51,330 bases of DNA from Pseudidiomarina mangrovi (GTDB lineage: Bacteria > Pseudomonadota > Gammaproteobacteria > Enterobacterales > Alteromonadaceae). Location of the stretch: the NCBI RefSeq assembly GCF_003999375.1, contig NZ_RJLC01000001.1:1-51330 (forward strand), written 5' to 3'. The notes below the pieces were generated by a model that was not told where the DNA came from, made no database searches, and saw only the letters and a program-made list of their open reading frames with translations. Below are positions 16,580 through 25,653 of the stretch, one piece after another. Each line of letters opens with the position of its first letter. Positions within the stretch are counted from its first letter, which is position 1. Both the position numbers and the translations under genes were made by a program.

Positions 16580-17368
16580 ATGAACGCGCTGTTCGATTCG
16601 CATTGTCATCTTGATTTTGATGATTTTAAAGCGGATCGCAGCGCGCTTATCAGCGCCGCCGCTGCGGCCGGTGTGCAGGCCATTATGGTTCCCGGCGTTA
16701 GTCGTCAGCACAGCCTCACGCATCCGCCATTAGAATCGTCTGAACTTGAGTTTTTTTGCAGTTTTGGCCTACACCCTTATTTCATTCAGCAGCATCAACA
16801 CAGCGATATCGATTGGTTACAGCAGCAATTGCTGCAACACCCAACTGCGGCGGTGGGCGAAACAGGGTTAGATAAAACCTGTCCAGACTATGCTAAGCAA
16901 ACCGAGTTACTGATTGCTCAGATTGAATTAGCCTGTCATTTCAAGCGCCCTTTGATTCTTCATCATCGGCAAAGCCAAGCGGACTTAATTGCTATTTTAC
17001 GCCGTTATCGTAACCGATTACCCGACCAGCCCGGCGTTATTCATGCCTTTAGCGGTAGCTACGAACAGGCTCAGTTATGGCTCGATCTAGGCTTTATGAT
17101 TGGTGTCGGCGGGTTGATTAGCTATGTACGGGCACAGAAGACCCGGGCTACTATTGCACGGCTGCCGTTATCGGCGTTGCTGTTGGAAACCGACGCTCCA
17201 GATATGCCTTTGGCGGGCTTTCAGGGGCAGCGTAATCAACCCGCACAATTGCCCTTGGTGTTGGCTCAACTGGCTCACTTAACCCAGCAACCTGAAGCGG
17301 TGGTGGCGGCACAAACGACCAGCAATGCTTATCGGTTGTTTGCGAGCCGGTTATTGCTGAGCCGATAA
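16580..17368 (+). CDS. TatD-family metal-dependent hydrolase (YjjV-like)
   Basis: This TatD-type DNase/hydrolase has 262 residues. The metal ligands H8-x-H10 in DSHCHLD, the VGETGLD motif, ILHHRQ, and the terminal LLETDAPD are all present in order. The start at 16580, four bases after the prfC stop, gives an N terminus typical of the family; an upstream in-frame ATG at 16529 lies within prfC and is rejected. Its 3' end overlaps the convergent smp/ytjB gene by 40 nt. Confidence 0.93.
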   Translation: MNALFDSHCHLDFDDFKADRSALISAAAAAGVQAIMVPGVSRQHSLTHPPLESSELEFFCSFGLHPYFIQQHQHSDIDWLQQQLLQHPTAAVGETGLDKTCPDYAKQTELLIAQIELACHFKRPLILHHRQSQADLIAILRRYRNRLPDQPGVIHAFSGSYEQAQLWLDLGFMIGVGGLISYVRAQKTRATIARLPLSALLLETDAPDMPLAGFQGQRNQPAQLPLVLAQLAHLTQQPEAVVAAQTTSNAYRLFASRLLLSR

Positions 17369-17916
17369 CGCCAACGATTGAAGGTGATAGCGATAAAAAT
17401 ACCGGCTAATACCGCAAATGCCAGTAAAAATTGACCAAAATAACTAAGGTAAGCGTGGGTTTTATTCGGGCTCTCGAGCAAGCGGGTGTTATCGACCACT
17501 AGCTGCAAAAAGCCAAGATTGCGTTGCTCATCAATAATAGTCTCAACCAGCACGGTGCTGGCGCGATCAGCATTGGGCTGCTCGCCCTCGCTGCTACTAC
17601 TGACCAGCAGCTGCCCGTAATTATTACGAATACTAGCGGAGATAATGTAGGGATGCTGCAAGGTTTGTTCAACCAATTGCTGTAAACCATCTTGGTCGTT
17701 ATTCATCATCAAGGCTCGTGCAGATAGCGCCGTTTGCTGACTGGTCAACTGGAGTAGCTGATGGCTATGCTGGCGCAATGCTTCTAGGCTGTTAGCCTGC
17801 ATACTGGTCCATAATTGTTCAATCAGTAGGATCAGCAGCAGCGCAACGATAAATCGGCGCGTCCGTCGATAGACAACTTGAATGATACTGATAACATGGT
17901 GTGATTCTATTTTCAT
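17329..17916 (-). CDS. Smp/YtjB-like membrane protein (AhpA family)
   Basis: The 195-residue protein has an N-terminal membrane helix (about residues 21-37), a periplasmic stretch of about 110 residues and a second helix near residues 157-176. It ends in a basic Asn/Arg-rich tail. Its position, divergent from serB with radA next, is that of smp (ytjB) in E. coli, and the two-helix plan fits. The biochemical role of the family is unclear. The 40-nt overlap with the tatD 3' end involves the tail after the second helix. Confidence 0.75.
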   Translation of the reverse strand: MKIESHHVISIIQVVYRRTRRFIVALLLILLIEQLWTSMQANSLEALRQHSHQLLQLTSQQTALSARALMMNNDQDGLQQLVEQTLQHPYIISASIRNNYGQLLVSSSSEGEQPNADRASTVLVETIIDEQRNLGFLQLVVDNTRLLESPNKTHAYLSYFGQFLLAFAVLAGIFIAITFNRWRYRLSNNRLANNR

Positions 17917-17958
17917 AGCTGCAACTATACGTCGAGAGCCAACATGGGAGCAACGGCA

Positions 17959-18624
17959 ATGATAGATTTTTCACAACCGGGTCTTGCCGTGTTTGATATG
18001 GATTCAACGCTCATTACCATTGAGTGTATTGATGAGATAGCTGACCGTGCACAATGCAAGCCGCAAGTTGCGGCAATTACCGCAGCGGCCATGCGTGGTG
18101 AAATAGATTTTGCCGCCAGCCTACGCCAGCGGGTAGCATTACTACGTGGCGTCAAAGAACAGCGCTTGGCTGAGATTTTCAGCCCACTACCATTAACCCC
18201 CGGTGCGGCCGAGCTGATGGCTTGGTTGCGTCAGCGAGGTTGGCGCACGGCACTGGTTTCAGGTGGTTTTACCTGGTTTGCCGAGCAGCTGCAGCAATTC
18301 TTGCAACTCGACCATGCGCTTGCTAATCGGTTAGAGATCCGCAATGGTGAGCTCACCGGTGAGGTGATCGCGCCGATTATTGATGCTGAAGCTAAGGCGC
18401 TGCATTTGCGGCAGCTTGCCGCGCAGTGGCATATTCCATTACATAACACTATTGCGGTTGGCGATGGTGCCAATGACATTGCGATGGTGCAAGCCGCTGG
18501 GTTTGGGGTAGCTTTTTGCGCTAAACCGGCGCTACAACACTATGCTCAGCTGGTCATCAACGAGCCCGATTTATCAGCCATCGCGCGACATTTTGAAGCA
18601 CAAGGATCATCATGGCAAAAGTAA
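17959..18624 (+). CDS. serB: Phosphoserine phosphatase
   Basis: SerB performs the last step of serine synthesis. HAD motifs are complete: FDMDSTL (Asp13, Asp15), LVSGGFTWF, and VGDGANDIAMV. The start at 17959 is preferred to 17944 because a GGGAG ribosome binding site lies 8 nt upstream. The resulting 221-residue protein lacks the N-terminal regulatory-type domain of E. coli SerB (322 residues). It overlaps radA by 13 nt. Confidence 0.93.
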   Translation: MIDFSQPGLAVFDMDSTLITIECIDEIADRAQCKPQVAAITAAAMRGEIDFAASLRQRVALLRGVKEQRLAEIFSPLPLTPGAAELMAWLRQRGWRTALVSGGFTWFAEQLQQFLQLDHALANRLEIRNGELTGEVIAPIIDAEAKALHLRQLAAQWHIPLHNTIAVGDGANDIAMVQAAGFGVAFCAKPALQHYAQLVINEPDLSAIARHFEAQGSSWQK

Positions 18625-19976
18625 AAACCGCCTATGTCTGCAATGACTGCGGCGCTGACTTTATGCGCTGGCAGGGCCAATGCAGCGAGTGTAATGCATG
18701 GAATACCATTACCGAGGTGCGCCTGGGTTCATCACGGCCGGCCATGGCTTCTGAGCGCCGCGGCTTTGCTGGTATAACCCGCGCTGAAGTACAAACCTTG
18801 GCGGATGTTGAGTTGGCCGATGTGCCGCGCTTTAGTAGTGGTTATGCCGAATTTGATCGCGTTCTTGGTGGCGGTATTGTGCCCGGTTCAGCGATATTAA
18901 TCGGTGGTTCACCAGGTGCTGGTAAAAGTACCTTGCTGTTACAAGTGATGTGTCAGCTCGCCACCCAGATGAATGCGCTCTATGTCACTGGTGAGGAGAG
19001 TTTACAGCAGGTGGCTCTGCGCGCACGGCGATTGGGCTTGCCAGTAGACCGCTTGCGCATGTTGGCGGAAACCTCAGTCGAGAGTATTTGTGAGTTAGCC
19101 GATAAAGAAAAACCCAAAGTAATGGTCATCGATTCCATTCAGGTGATGCATTTAGCGGACATTCAATCAGCTCCCGGCAGTGTCAGCCAAGTGCGCGAGA
19201 GTGCCGCGTTTTTAACCCGCTATGCCAAACAACATCATGTCGCCATTTTTATGGTTGGCCATGTCACTAAAGATGGTTCGTTGGCTGGGCCAAAAGTGTT
19301 AGAACACTGTATCGACTGCTCAATCATGCTGGAGGGCTCGGTGGATTCGCGCTTTAGAACCTTGCGTGGCCACAAGAACCGCTTTGGCCCTGCCAACGAG
19401 TTAGGTGTGTTTGCTATGACTGGGCAGGGTTTGCGTGAAGTCAGTAACCCTTCGGCGATTTTTTTACAGCGCCCTGAGCAGCATGGTAGTGGCTCAGTGG
19501 TGATGGTTATTTGGGAAGGAACGCGCCCGCTCCTCGTGGAGTTACAGGCGTTAGTCGATAGTACCCAACTGGCCAACCCACGCCGCGTCGCGGTGGGTAT
19601 GGAAGCGACACGTTTGGCTATGCTGCTCGCCGTTCTGCATCGTCACGGTGGGTTACATATGTCAGACCAAGATGTATTCGTTAACGTGGTAGGTGGCGTT
19701 CGAGTCACCGAGACGGGCGCTGATTTGGCACTGTTATTGGCGATTGTGTCTAGTTTCCGAGAACAGGTGTTACCGCGTGACTTGATTGTGTTTGGTGAAG
19801 TTGGCTTGTCGGGTGAGATCCGCCCGGTGCAAAATGGTTTAGCGCGCCTCAATGAAGCGGTAAAACATGGCTTCAGCCGCGCCATTGTGCCGTATGGCAA
19901 TAAACCCAAAGAGACTATTGCTGGTATGCAAGTAACTGCAGTAAAAACCTTACAGCAGGCTTTAGAGGCATTATGA
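18612..19976 (+). CDS. radA: DNA repair protein RadA
   Basis: RadA is a RecA-like ATPase that promotes branch migration during recombination repair. At 454 residues it has an N-terminal zinc finger (Cys10, 13, 24, 27), Walker A GGSPGAGKST at 98-107, the diagnostic KNRFG motif at 255-259, and a C-terminal Lon-like domain. It begins inside the end of serB, as in the serB-radA pair of E. coli. Its stop overlaps the next gene's ATG (ATGA). Confidence 0.98.
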   Translation: MAKVKTAYVCNDCGADFMRWQGQCSECNAWNTITEVRLGSSRPAMASERRGFAGITRAEVQTLADVELADVPRFSSGYAEFDRVLGGGIVPGSAILIGGSPGAGKSTLLLQVMCQLATQMNALYVTGEESLQQVALRARRLGLPVDRLRMLAETSVESICELADKEKPKVMVIDSIQVMHLADIQSAPGSVSQVRESAAFLTRYAKQHHVAIFMVGHVTKDGSLAGPKVLEHCIDCSIMLEGSVDSRFRTLRGHKNRFGPANELGVFAMTGQGLREVSNPSAIFLQRPEQHGSGSVVMVIWEGTRPLLVELQALVDSTQLANPRRVAVGMEATRLAMLLAVLHRHGGLHMSDQDVFVNVVGGVRVTETGADLALLLAIVSSFREQVLPRDLIVFGEVGLSGEIRPVQNGLARLNEAVKHGFSRAIVPYGNKPKETIAGMQVTAVKTLQQALEAL

Positions 19977-20719
19977 GAGCGCTGCTACTGGTTATCCTCT
20001 TGGTCACCAGTACCAGCCATGCAGCACCCCGAGTAGCCTCATTAAATATCTGCTATGACGCGTGGTTAGCGCAGTTACTGCCAACTGACTGGCAGGTCGT
20101 TCCGACCAGCGTGCATGGCAATCGCTTAGAGGCGCTGATGACCTTGCAGCCCGATTTGATTGTCGCGGGCAGCTTCACCGATCAGCGTTTGTTGCAAGCC
20201 TTGAGGCCGGTGGCGCCATTGCATGTACTCCAGCAGCCCAACACCTATGAGCAATGGCAGCATGAAGTAACCCGTCTTGGTGAGTTTTTACAACAGCCGC
20301 AGATGGCACAACATTGGCTGCAGCAACAGCAGCAGCAACTTCAGCAACTCACCGCTAGCATAACTGACGTACTGATTATTATGCCGAATAACTACACTTG
20401 GGCCCAAGATAGCTGGGCATCTGCGTTACTCCGACACTTTTCAATAGCGCTGGTGAGCCCCATTGAAAGCGGCTATGTCGGACAACTTCGCTTGGAAGCG
20501 CTATTCCGCTTGGCGCCGCAACGGGTGGTTTTTGAAGGCTTCTCGCAGCATTTTTCCCGCGGTCAAGATTGGTTGCATCACTCAGCGTTGCGGCATTGGT
20601 TGCAAGGCAAAACTGTAACAACTATAAGCGCTGATATTGCCTCCTGTCCGGCGGTCAATGCCGTGGCCTATGTGCAACAATTGCTTGGTGATGAACACGG
20701 TGGTGGCGATGAACGTTAA
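19973..20719 (+). CDS. ABC importer substrate-binding protein, BtuF/FecB-like
   Basis: This is a periplasmic binding protein of the helical-backbone type that serves vitamin B12 and siderophores. The 248-residue protein has a signal peptide ending near SHAAP. The opening strand RVASLNICYD and the following MTLQPDLIVAG fit the family. The middle is strongly glutamine-rich (about residues 105-125). The ligand is uncertain: no cobalamin riboswitch or Fur-like box is visible, because the gene starts within the radA stop. BtuF is the nearest resemblance by length. Confidence 0.8.
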   Translation: MRALLLVILLVTSTSHAAPRVASLNICYDAWLAQLLPTDWQVVPTSVHGNRLEALMTLQPDLIVAGSFTDQRLLQALRPVAPLHVLQQPNTYEQWQHEVTRLGEFLQQPQMAQHWLQQQQQQLQQLTASITDVLIIMPNNYTWAQDSWASALLRHFSIALVSPIESGYVGQLRLEALFRLAPQRVVFEGFSQHFSRGQDWLHHSALRHWLQGKTVTTISADIASCPAVNAVAYVQQLLGDEHGGGDER

Positions 20720-21662
20720 ATGGCTGGGCGCTTATACGCTGGTATTACTGCTGGTGGCATGGGGCTATCTCGGTTTGGGGCATGGCGATTATCAATGGTG
20801 GCCAGCAACGGCATTACAACAACAAATTTGGTTAGAAATCCGGTTACCGCGCCTAATCCTTGCTTGGTTGAATGGTTGTGCACTGGCAGCCGCTGGTGCC
20901 ACCTTACAGATAATACTTCGTAATCCATTGGCTGAACCCGGATTAACTGGCGTATCGGCCGGAGCTGCAGTGCTGATTACGCTTGCACTTTATTTTGGTT
21001 GGCTCGGTGCTATGAGTGCTTGGCTGCCGCTAGTAGGCATCCTCGGTGGAGCACTGAGTTTGCTGGTGCTATGGAGTATTGCCGGCAGTCAGCCCAGCGC
21101 CAGTCATCTGATTCTCGCTGGAGTAGCGGTTGCAGCAACTGCTGGTGCATTGATGGCGGTGATTTTGAATCTGGCACCAAACCCTTTCGCCTACCAGGAA
21201 CTAAGCTTGTGGCTGATGGGTTCGGTGGCGAATCGTGGTTGGTCACAGGTACTGTTATTGGCTCCATGTGTGGCCCTCGGTGGGGTCTTGTTATGGTGGC
21301 AAAGAGCCTTTATTGGCGCGCATATTTTTGATCAGAACACCTTAATGAGCCTTGGCTTCAATTATGCTAAAGCCATGTGGTTGGTGTTATTGGCGGTGAC
21401 CGCACTGGTTGCTGGTTCAGTGGTCAGTGCCGGTATCATTGGTTTTATTGGCTTAATTGCGCCACATATAATGCGGCTACTGGGAACGCAACGACCGAGT
21501 GAGTTAATCTGGCGCAGTGCATTTAGCGGTGGCTTGTTACTGGTTATTGTTGACGCCCTAGTGAAATGGTTACCAACCCGAGTTGAACTGCATTTAGGTG
21601 TTGTTGCTGCGGTTATTGGCGCACCACTACTCATTGTTATGTTAAAGCGGTATAGCCGATGA
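20709..21662 (+). CDS. ABC importer permease, BtuC/FecCD family
   Basis: This is a FecCD-type permease with about ten membrane helices over 317 residues. Family marks include IRLPRLILAWLNG, GATLQIILRNPLAEPGLTGVS, and the late GFIGLIAPHIMRLLG (coupling region). The ATG at 20709 is chosen (GGTGG just upstream); ATG 20691 is also possible and both overlap the end of the binding protein gene. It pairs with the flanking binding protein and ATPase. Confidence 0.9.
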   Translation: MNVKWLGAYTLVLLLVAWGYLGLGHGDYQWWPATALQQQIWLEIRLPRLILAWLNGCALAAAGATLQIILRNPLAEPGLTGVSAGAAVLITLALYFGWLGAMSAWLPLVGILGGALSLLVLWSIAGSQPSASHLILAGVAVAATAGALMAVILNLAPNPFAYQELSLWLMGSVANRGWSQVLLLAPCVALGGVLLWWQRAFIGAHIFDQNTLMSLGFNYAKAMWLVLLAVTALVAGSVVSAGIIGFIGLIAPHIMRLLGTQRPSELIWRSAFSGGLLLVIVDALVKWLPTRVELHLGVVAAVIGAPLLIVMLKRYSR

Positions 21663-22408
21663 TACTTGCTATTAATCAGCTCCACATTGCCGACCGTGTT
21701 GCCATGACGCAGCTGCAGATCGCCGAGCCGCAGCTGGTTGGCGTGATTGGTCCTAACGGTAGCGGTAAATCAACCTTATTGGCCGCCCTTGCTGGGTTGC
21801 TGCCGCTGGCCAGTGGTGCGGTGCGATTCAAACAGCATGACGTAAGCCAGTTAGGTGCCGAGCAACGGCGTCAGCTGATCAGTTATTTGCCGCAAACAGC
21901 CGCAGTCACAACAGCTGTGACGGTAGCACAGGTGTTGCAGCAAGGTTTGGTCAACTTACGGTTGCCGCGCAGCGCCGATGAGGTGCTAGCAGCAGTCGCT
22001 GATGAATTTCACCTCAGCGCACTGTGGTCGCGCCCGATCACGGAGTTATCTGGTGGCGAACAGCGCCGAGTTCAGGTGGCGCGGGCTTGTTTGGGCGCGG
22101 CCGAAATGGGCTTATTCGATGAACCGGGCAGTGGATTGGATATCGGCCATCAACTGGAGCTGATGGACTATTTAAAAGCGCGCAGCCAGCGCGGTCAGTT
22201 GATTATTGTTGCACTGCATGATCTCGCCTTAGCAGCACAGTATTGCGACCGGCTGGTACTATTACATGAGGGGCAGGTTGCGGCTTTTGGCAGCCCAGCT
22301 GAAGTGTTAACTGATGCGCGGTTGGCCGCAATATTTGGCATTGCGGCCACCTGGCTATGTAATGACGATGGCGTGGCGTTATTAGCGAAGCGACTACCGG
22401 TTACCTAA
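21659..22408 (+). CDS. ABC importer ATPase, BtuD/FecE family
   Basis: The 249-residue ATPase has Walker A GPNGSGKST, the signature LSGGEQRRVQVARA, Walker B LFDEPGSGLD and the switch histidine in VALHDLALA. It overlaps the permease stop by four bases, completing a binding protein-permease-ATPase set likely cotranscribed from radA or further upstream. The substrate is a corrinoid or ferric chelate by family. Its TAA overlaps the stop codon of the convergent S41 peptidase (CTAA). Confidence 0.9.
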   Translation: MILAINQLHIADRVAMTQLQIAEPQLVGVIGPNGSGKSTLLAALAGLLPLASGAVRFKQHDVSQLGAEQRRQLISYLPQTAAVTTAVTVAQVLQQGLVNLRLPRSADEVLAAVADEFHLSALWSRPITELSGGEQRRVQVARACLGAAEMGLFDEPGSGLDIGHQLELMDYLKARSQRGQLIIVALHDLALAAQYCDRLVLLHEGQVAAFGSPAEVLTDARLAAIFGIAATWLCNDDGVALLAKRLPVT

Positions 22409-23745
22409 AATTCGCGTTGCCATTGGTCAAGAACGGTCGGCACCCGTTGCGGTTTTGCATCACTTTGTAATATCCGTGCACTGATATCATCATGCTGCGT
22501 GCCTACTGCTTGGCAACTGCCAGTGGTGATATGATTGCGTGTGGCGACTAATAGCGGGTCGTTGCTAACGCCCCAATCACCCACCAATACATCAGCAACC
22601 TGACAATCGGCTGGAATGCCATTAAAGTAACGACCTTCACCGTTGGCATTGACGGTTTCAAAGTTAACCACGAAGGTGCGTTTGTCACAGATTTGCCGAG
22701 GTGACTGACCAACCGGTTTTCCGCAGGTACGTCCGCCAATGACGACCACATCCACAAACGGCTCCAGTGAATTGATGATAAGTTCAGAGGAAGAACAGCT
22801 GGCGGCAGTCGTTAATACATAGACCCGCTGGAGGTTTAGCTGGCGCACGCCATCATAAAGTTGAAATAGCTCGGTGACGTTGCTGGCGCTATTTTTGTCA
22901 TTATAGATAAATTGGGTAAAGATATTACCAATGACGTTATTCCCAGCAGCTTGGCTGCCGGCTTGGTTGGCATAGCGAATTAAGCCGCCGCCGTTATAAC
23001 GTACATCGATGATCAACTCATCAACACCAACGAGTTGATCATAGGCACTGTTTAAGTCGGTACCAGTGCGGTTGATAAAGCTATTTAACACGTAATAACC
23101 GACTTGTTTGTTGTCAACGCTAAAGACCTCAGTGGCGAGTACCGTATTGGTTTCGACACGCTCTTTACTGACCACCGCAGAGAAGTTGTCATTATTGGGT
23201 TTACGCCACTCAAGGGTGACACTGGCACCCACTTCATTAGGGCCCAAGGCGGTGTTATAGGTGCCCTGTTGAATCAGGGTGGTGACCGCTGTGCCATTAA
23301 TGCTTACCAGCTCATCACCACGACGAATACCGGCGCGTTCGGCCGGCGATTCGTCGAACACGTAGTTGATAAATACCCGTTGGTTTTCGACCCGAGTACC
23401 GAAGCCAAAACCAATGAACTCAGCGTTAACAAAGCGTTCTTGGTACTCTTGCTCGGTCAGCAGAAAACTAAAACGGTCTTGATAACTGCGGATCCCCTCG
23501 AGCAACGCATAACTATCGGCGTAAGCAGCTAAATTGACCGTGGTTGGAATGTCTCGATACCAAAAATAATTATCCCGCATGTAGGTGAGAAAGCGTTGCT
23601 TTTCATCAGCTATCGAACACACCCCAATGGCGCCACCGTTATTATTCCCAGTGTCTGAACTACCACCACCGCCACAGCTGGCCAGAACAGCACAGGCCAA
23701 TGCCGTGAAACCAAAGCGTCTGAGTTGTCGTGTGAATGATGCCAT
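22405..23745 (-). CDS. S41-family serine peptidase, predicted lipoprotein
   Basis: This is a C-terminal-processing-type peptidase of 446 residues from ATG 23745, which has an AGGTGG ribosome binding site; an upstream in-frame start at 23790 is less likely. The lipobox LASC puts the lipidated cysteine at residue 24, followed by a Gly/Ser linker. A PDZ-like domain (IGFGFGTR to GDELVSING) precedes the catalytic core, which has DVRYNGGG, a Ser in SCSSSE (about Ser318) and Lys343 in CGKPVGQ. The spacing of 25 residues between Ser and Lys fits the family dyad. Several cysteines in the catalytic half suggest disulfides. The substrate is unknown. Confidence 0.88.
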   Translation of the reverse strand: MASFTRQLRRFGFTALACAVLASCGGGGSSDTGNNNGGAIGVCSIADEKQRFLTYMRDNYFWYRDIPTTVNLAAYADSYALLEGIRSYQDRFSFLLTEQEYQERFVNAEFIGFGFGTRVENQRVFINYVFDESPAERAGIRRGDELVSINGTAVTTLIQQGTYNTALGPNEVGASVTLEWRKPNNDNFSAVVSKERVETNTVLATEVFSVDNKQVGYYVLNSFINRTGTDLNSAYDQLVGVDELIIDVRYNGGGLIRYANQAGSQAAGNNVIGNIFTQFIYNDKNSASNVTELFQLYDGVRQLNLQRVYVLTTAASCSSSELIINSLEPFVDVVVIGGRTCGKPVGQSPRQICDKRTFVVNFETVNANGEGRYFNGIPADCQVADVLVGDWGVSNDPLLVATRNHITTGSCQAVGTQHDDISARILQSDAKPQRVPTVLDQWQREF

Positions 23746-23883
23746 GATGAATTGCCACCTCTTGCTCGTTGACCCATTGCTCTTAAGCATGCCAGTAAAT
23801 CTTCGGTTAGTGCAATTTTTTCGTAGTGACGCCCGTCAATTATTTTGGCAAACTGCGGTCACGTCGATTGATGAGTGGTAACT

Positions 23884-24912
23884 ATGACAGCAGTAATGAT
23901 TGACCTTGAAGGTCACCAGTTAACCAGTGAAGAGCGTGAACTTCTTGCCCATCCAGCAGTAGGTGGGGTTATTTATTTTACGCGCAATTATCACGATGCG
24001 GATCAACTGCAAGAACTGGTGCGACAAACCCGATCGGCGGCACGCAACCCGCTGATTCTTGCGGTGGACCACGAAGGTGGCCGCGTTCAGCGCTTTCGCC
24101 AGGGCTTTTCAGCGATCCCGGCTATGGCCGATTTATTAGAATTAGCCGATCATAGCGAGCAAGCTATCCAGTGGGCGCAAGATATTGCCTGGTTGATGGC
24201 CAGTGAAGTGCTAGCAGTTGATATCGATATTAGCTTTGCCCCGGTGCTTGATGTTAATGGCATCAGTGAAGTGATTGGGAATCGCGCCTTTGCCACCAGC
24301 GCCGAAGCGCTTATTCCAGTGGCACGTAGCTTTATCAAAGGCATGCATCAGGCGGGAATGAAAGTCACCGGAAAACACTTTCCTGGGCATGGTTCGGTCG
24401 CTGCTGATTCACATATTGCCATTCCGGTGGATGAGCGGCCATGGGCGGATATCCTCGCCACCGATTTACCACCCTTTATCGAGTTAGCTCCCTATCTGGA
24501 TGCGATCATGCCTGCGCATGTGATTTATCCCGATGTTTGCGACCAGCCAGCCGGTTTCTCAACCCGTTGGTTACAGGATGTATTGCGAGCGCAGTTACAG
24601 TTTCATGGGGTGATTTTTAGCGATGACTTAGCCATGGCTGGGGCCACGGTTGCAGGGACTATGGCTGAGCGGGCTGAAGCGGCGCTGAGTGCCGGCTGCG
24701 ACATGGTTTTAGCCTGTAACGATCGTGCTGGCGCTATTGAAGTCATCGAGGCGGTGACACCGTGGCTTGAGCAGCATGCACGGCAGTCGAAGCGGTGTTA
24801 TGAGTTATTGGCGAAATCGGCGGCGCTCAATCTTACCACCTTGCGTAATCATCCGCGTTGGCATGCTGCACAACGCGTACTAGAAGAGCTGCAAAAACGC
24901 CGAGGGCATTAA
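23884..24912 (+). CDS. nagZ: Beta-N-acetylhexosaminidase NagZ
   Basis: NagZ removes N-acetylglucosamine from anhydromuropeptides in cytoplasmic cell wall recycling. The 342-residue GH3 enzyme begins at ATG 23884 ([10 protein letters not shown]), aligning with E. coli NagZ; a GTG at 23875 is also in frame. Visible marks are [12 protein letters not shown], the KHFPGHG..ADSH catalytic loop and the nucleophile segment [10 protein letters not shown]. Its stop overlaps that of queC by four bases (TTAA). Confidence 0.96.
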   Translation: MTAVMIDLEGHQLTSEERELLAHPAVGGVIYFTRNYHDADQLQELVRQTRSAARNPLILAVDHEGGRVQRFRQGFSAIPAMADLLELADHSEQAIQWAQDIAWLMASEVLAVDIDISFAPVLDVNGISEVIGNRAFATSAEALIPVARSFIKGMHQAGMKVTGKHFPGHGSVAADSHIAIPVDERPWADILATDLPPFIELAPYLDAIMPAHVIYPDVCDQPAGFSTRWLQDVLRAQLQFHGVIFSDDLAMAGATVAGTMAERAEAALSAGCDMVLACNDRAGAIEVIEAVTPWLEQHARQSKRCYELLAKSAALNLTTLRNHPRWHAAQRVLEELQKRRGH

Positions 24913-25571
24913 CTCTCGGCGTAGGCTAAGGGGTCAGTACGATGATTCTCCGCGAACGCTTCGAGTCGCTCAACACAGGCCCCGCACTTACCGCAGGCTA
25001 ACTGGGCGCCGACATAGCAGGTCCAGGTATTGGAATAATCCAGTTGCAAATCAAGACCCGCTTTCAGAATGGCGGCCTTATCGAGGTGCAAAAACGGCGC
25101 CACTATAGGAATCGGCTGATAGTTGGCAATTAAACTGACTGCATTCATCTTCTCAACAAACTCCGGCCGACAATCAGGATAAATGGCGTGGTCACCGGCG
25201 TGCGCGCCATAATACACCGCACTTGCTTCAATACTAACGGCATAGCCAATAGCCAAGCTCAGCAGAATCATATTGCGGTTAGGTACAACGGTGGTTTTCA
25301 TTGACTCTTCGGCATAGTGACCTTGTGCCACCTCAATGTTGGTATCGGTCAGTGAGCTACCAGCCATTAATTGGTTCATAGCGGTGATATCAATGATTTT
25401 GTGGTCGATGGCGAGCTTTTTACATACCTCAGCGGCACAGTCGAGTTCACGGACATGGCGCTGACCATAATTAAATGACAACGCGTAAACCTGATGACCT
25501 GCCGCAAGCGCAGTGTGCAATACGGTGAAGGAATCCATACCACCGGAATAAATGACGACAACTTTTGCCAT
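24909..25571 (-). CDS. queC: 7-cyano-7-deazaguanine synthase QueC
   Basis: QueC converts 7-carboxy-7-deazaguanine to preQ0 in queuosine synthesis. The PP-loop reads [11 protein letters not shown] at the N terminus, and the zinc cluster is [16 protein letters not shown] near the C terminus. From ATG 25571 the product is 220 residues (E. coli 231); the upstream ATG at 25595 is less likely. It is divergent from queE with about 80 nt between start codons. Confidence 0.96.
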   Translation of the reverse strand: MAKVVVIYSGGMDSFTVLHTALAAGHQVYALSFNYGQRHVRELDCAAEVCKKLAIDHKIIDITAMNQLMAGSSLTDTNIEVAQGHYAEESMKTTVVPNRNMILLSLAIGYAVSIEASAVYYGAHAGDHAIYPDCRPEFVEKMNAVSLIANYQPIPIVAPFLHLDKAAILKAGLDLQLDYSNTWTCYVGAQLACGKCGACVERLEAFAENHRTDPLAYAES

Positions 25572-25641
25572 GTCTATTGGCCCTTTGTTCAGCAATTGCG
25601 GTACAATTTACCGCGCCACGACTAGTTTACCTGATTCACTG

Positions 25642-25653
25642 GAGAATCCTATT
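25642..25653 (+). promoter_or_regulatory. Ribosome binding site and AUU start of queE
   Basis: TGGAG around 25640-25644 is followed by AATCCT and then ATT. The spacing of six bases is ideal for initiation. AUU starts are known in E. coli for infC and pcnB, where they make translation sensitive to IF3. Confidence 0.6.

Noticed and set aside
19900-19973. Cobalamin riboswitch before the BtuF-like gene
   Set aside because: The gene starts within the radA stop codon and no B12-box-like sequence is seen.
25552-25650. Extended N terminus for queE from the ATG at 25552
   Set aside because: It would add 33 residues not in the family and start inside the divergent queC gene; the family N terminus aligns with the ATT at 25651.
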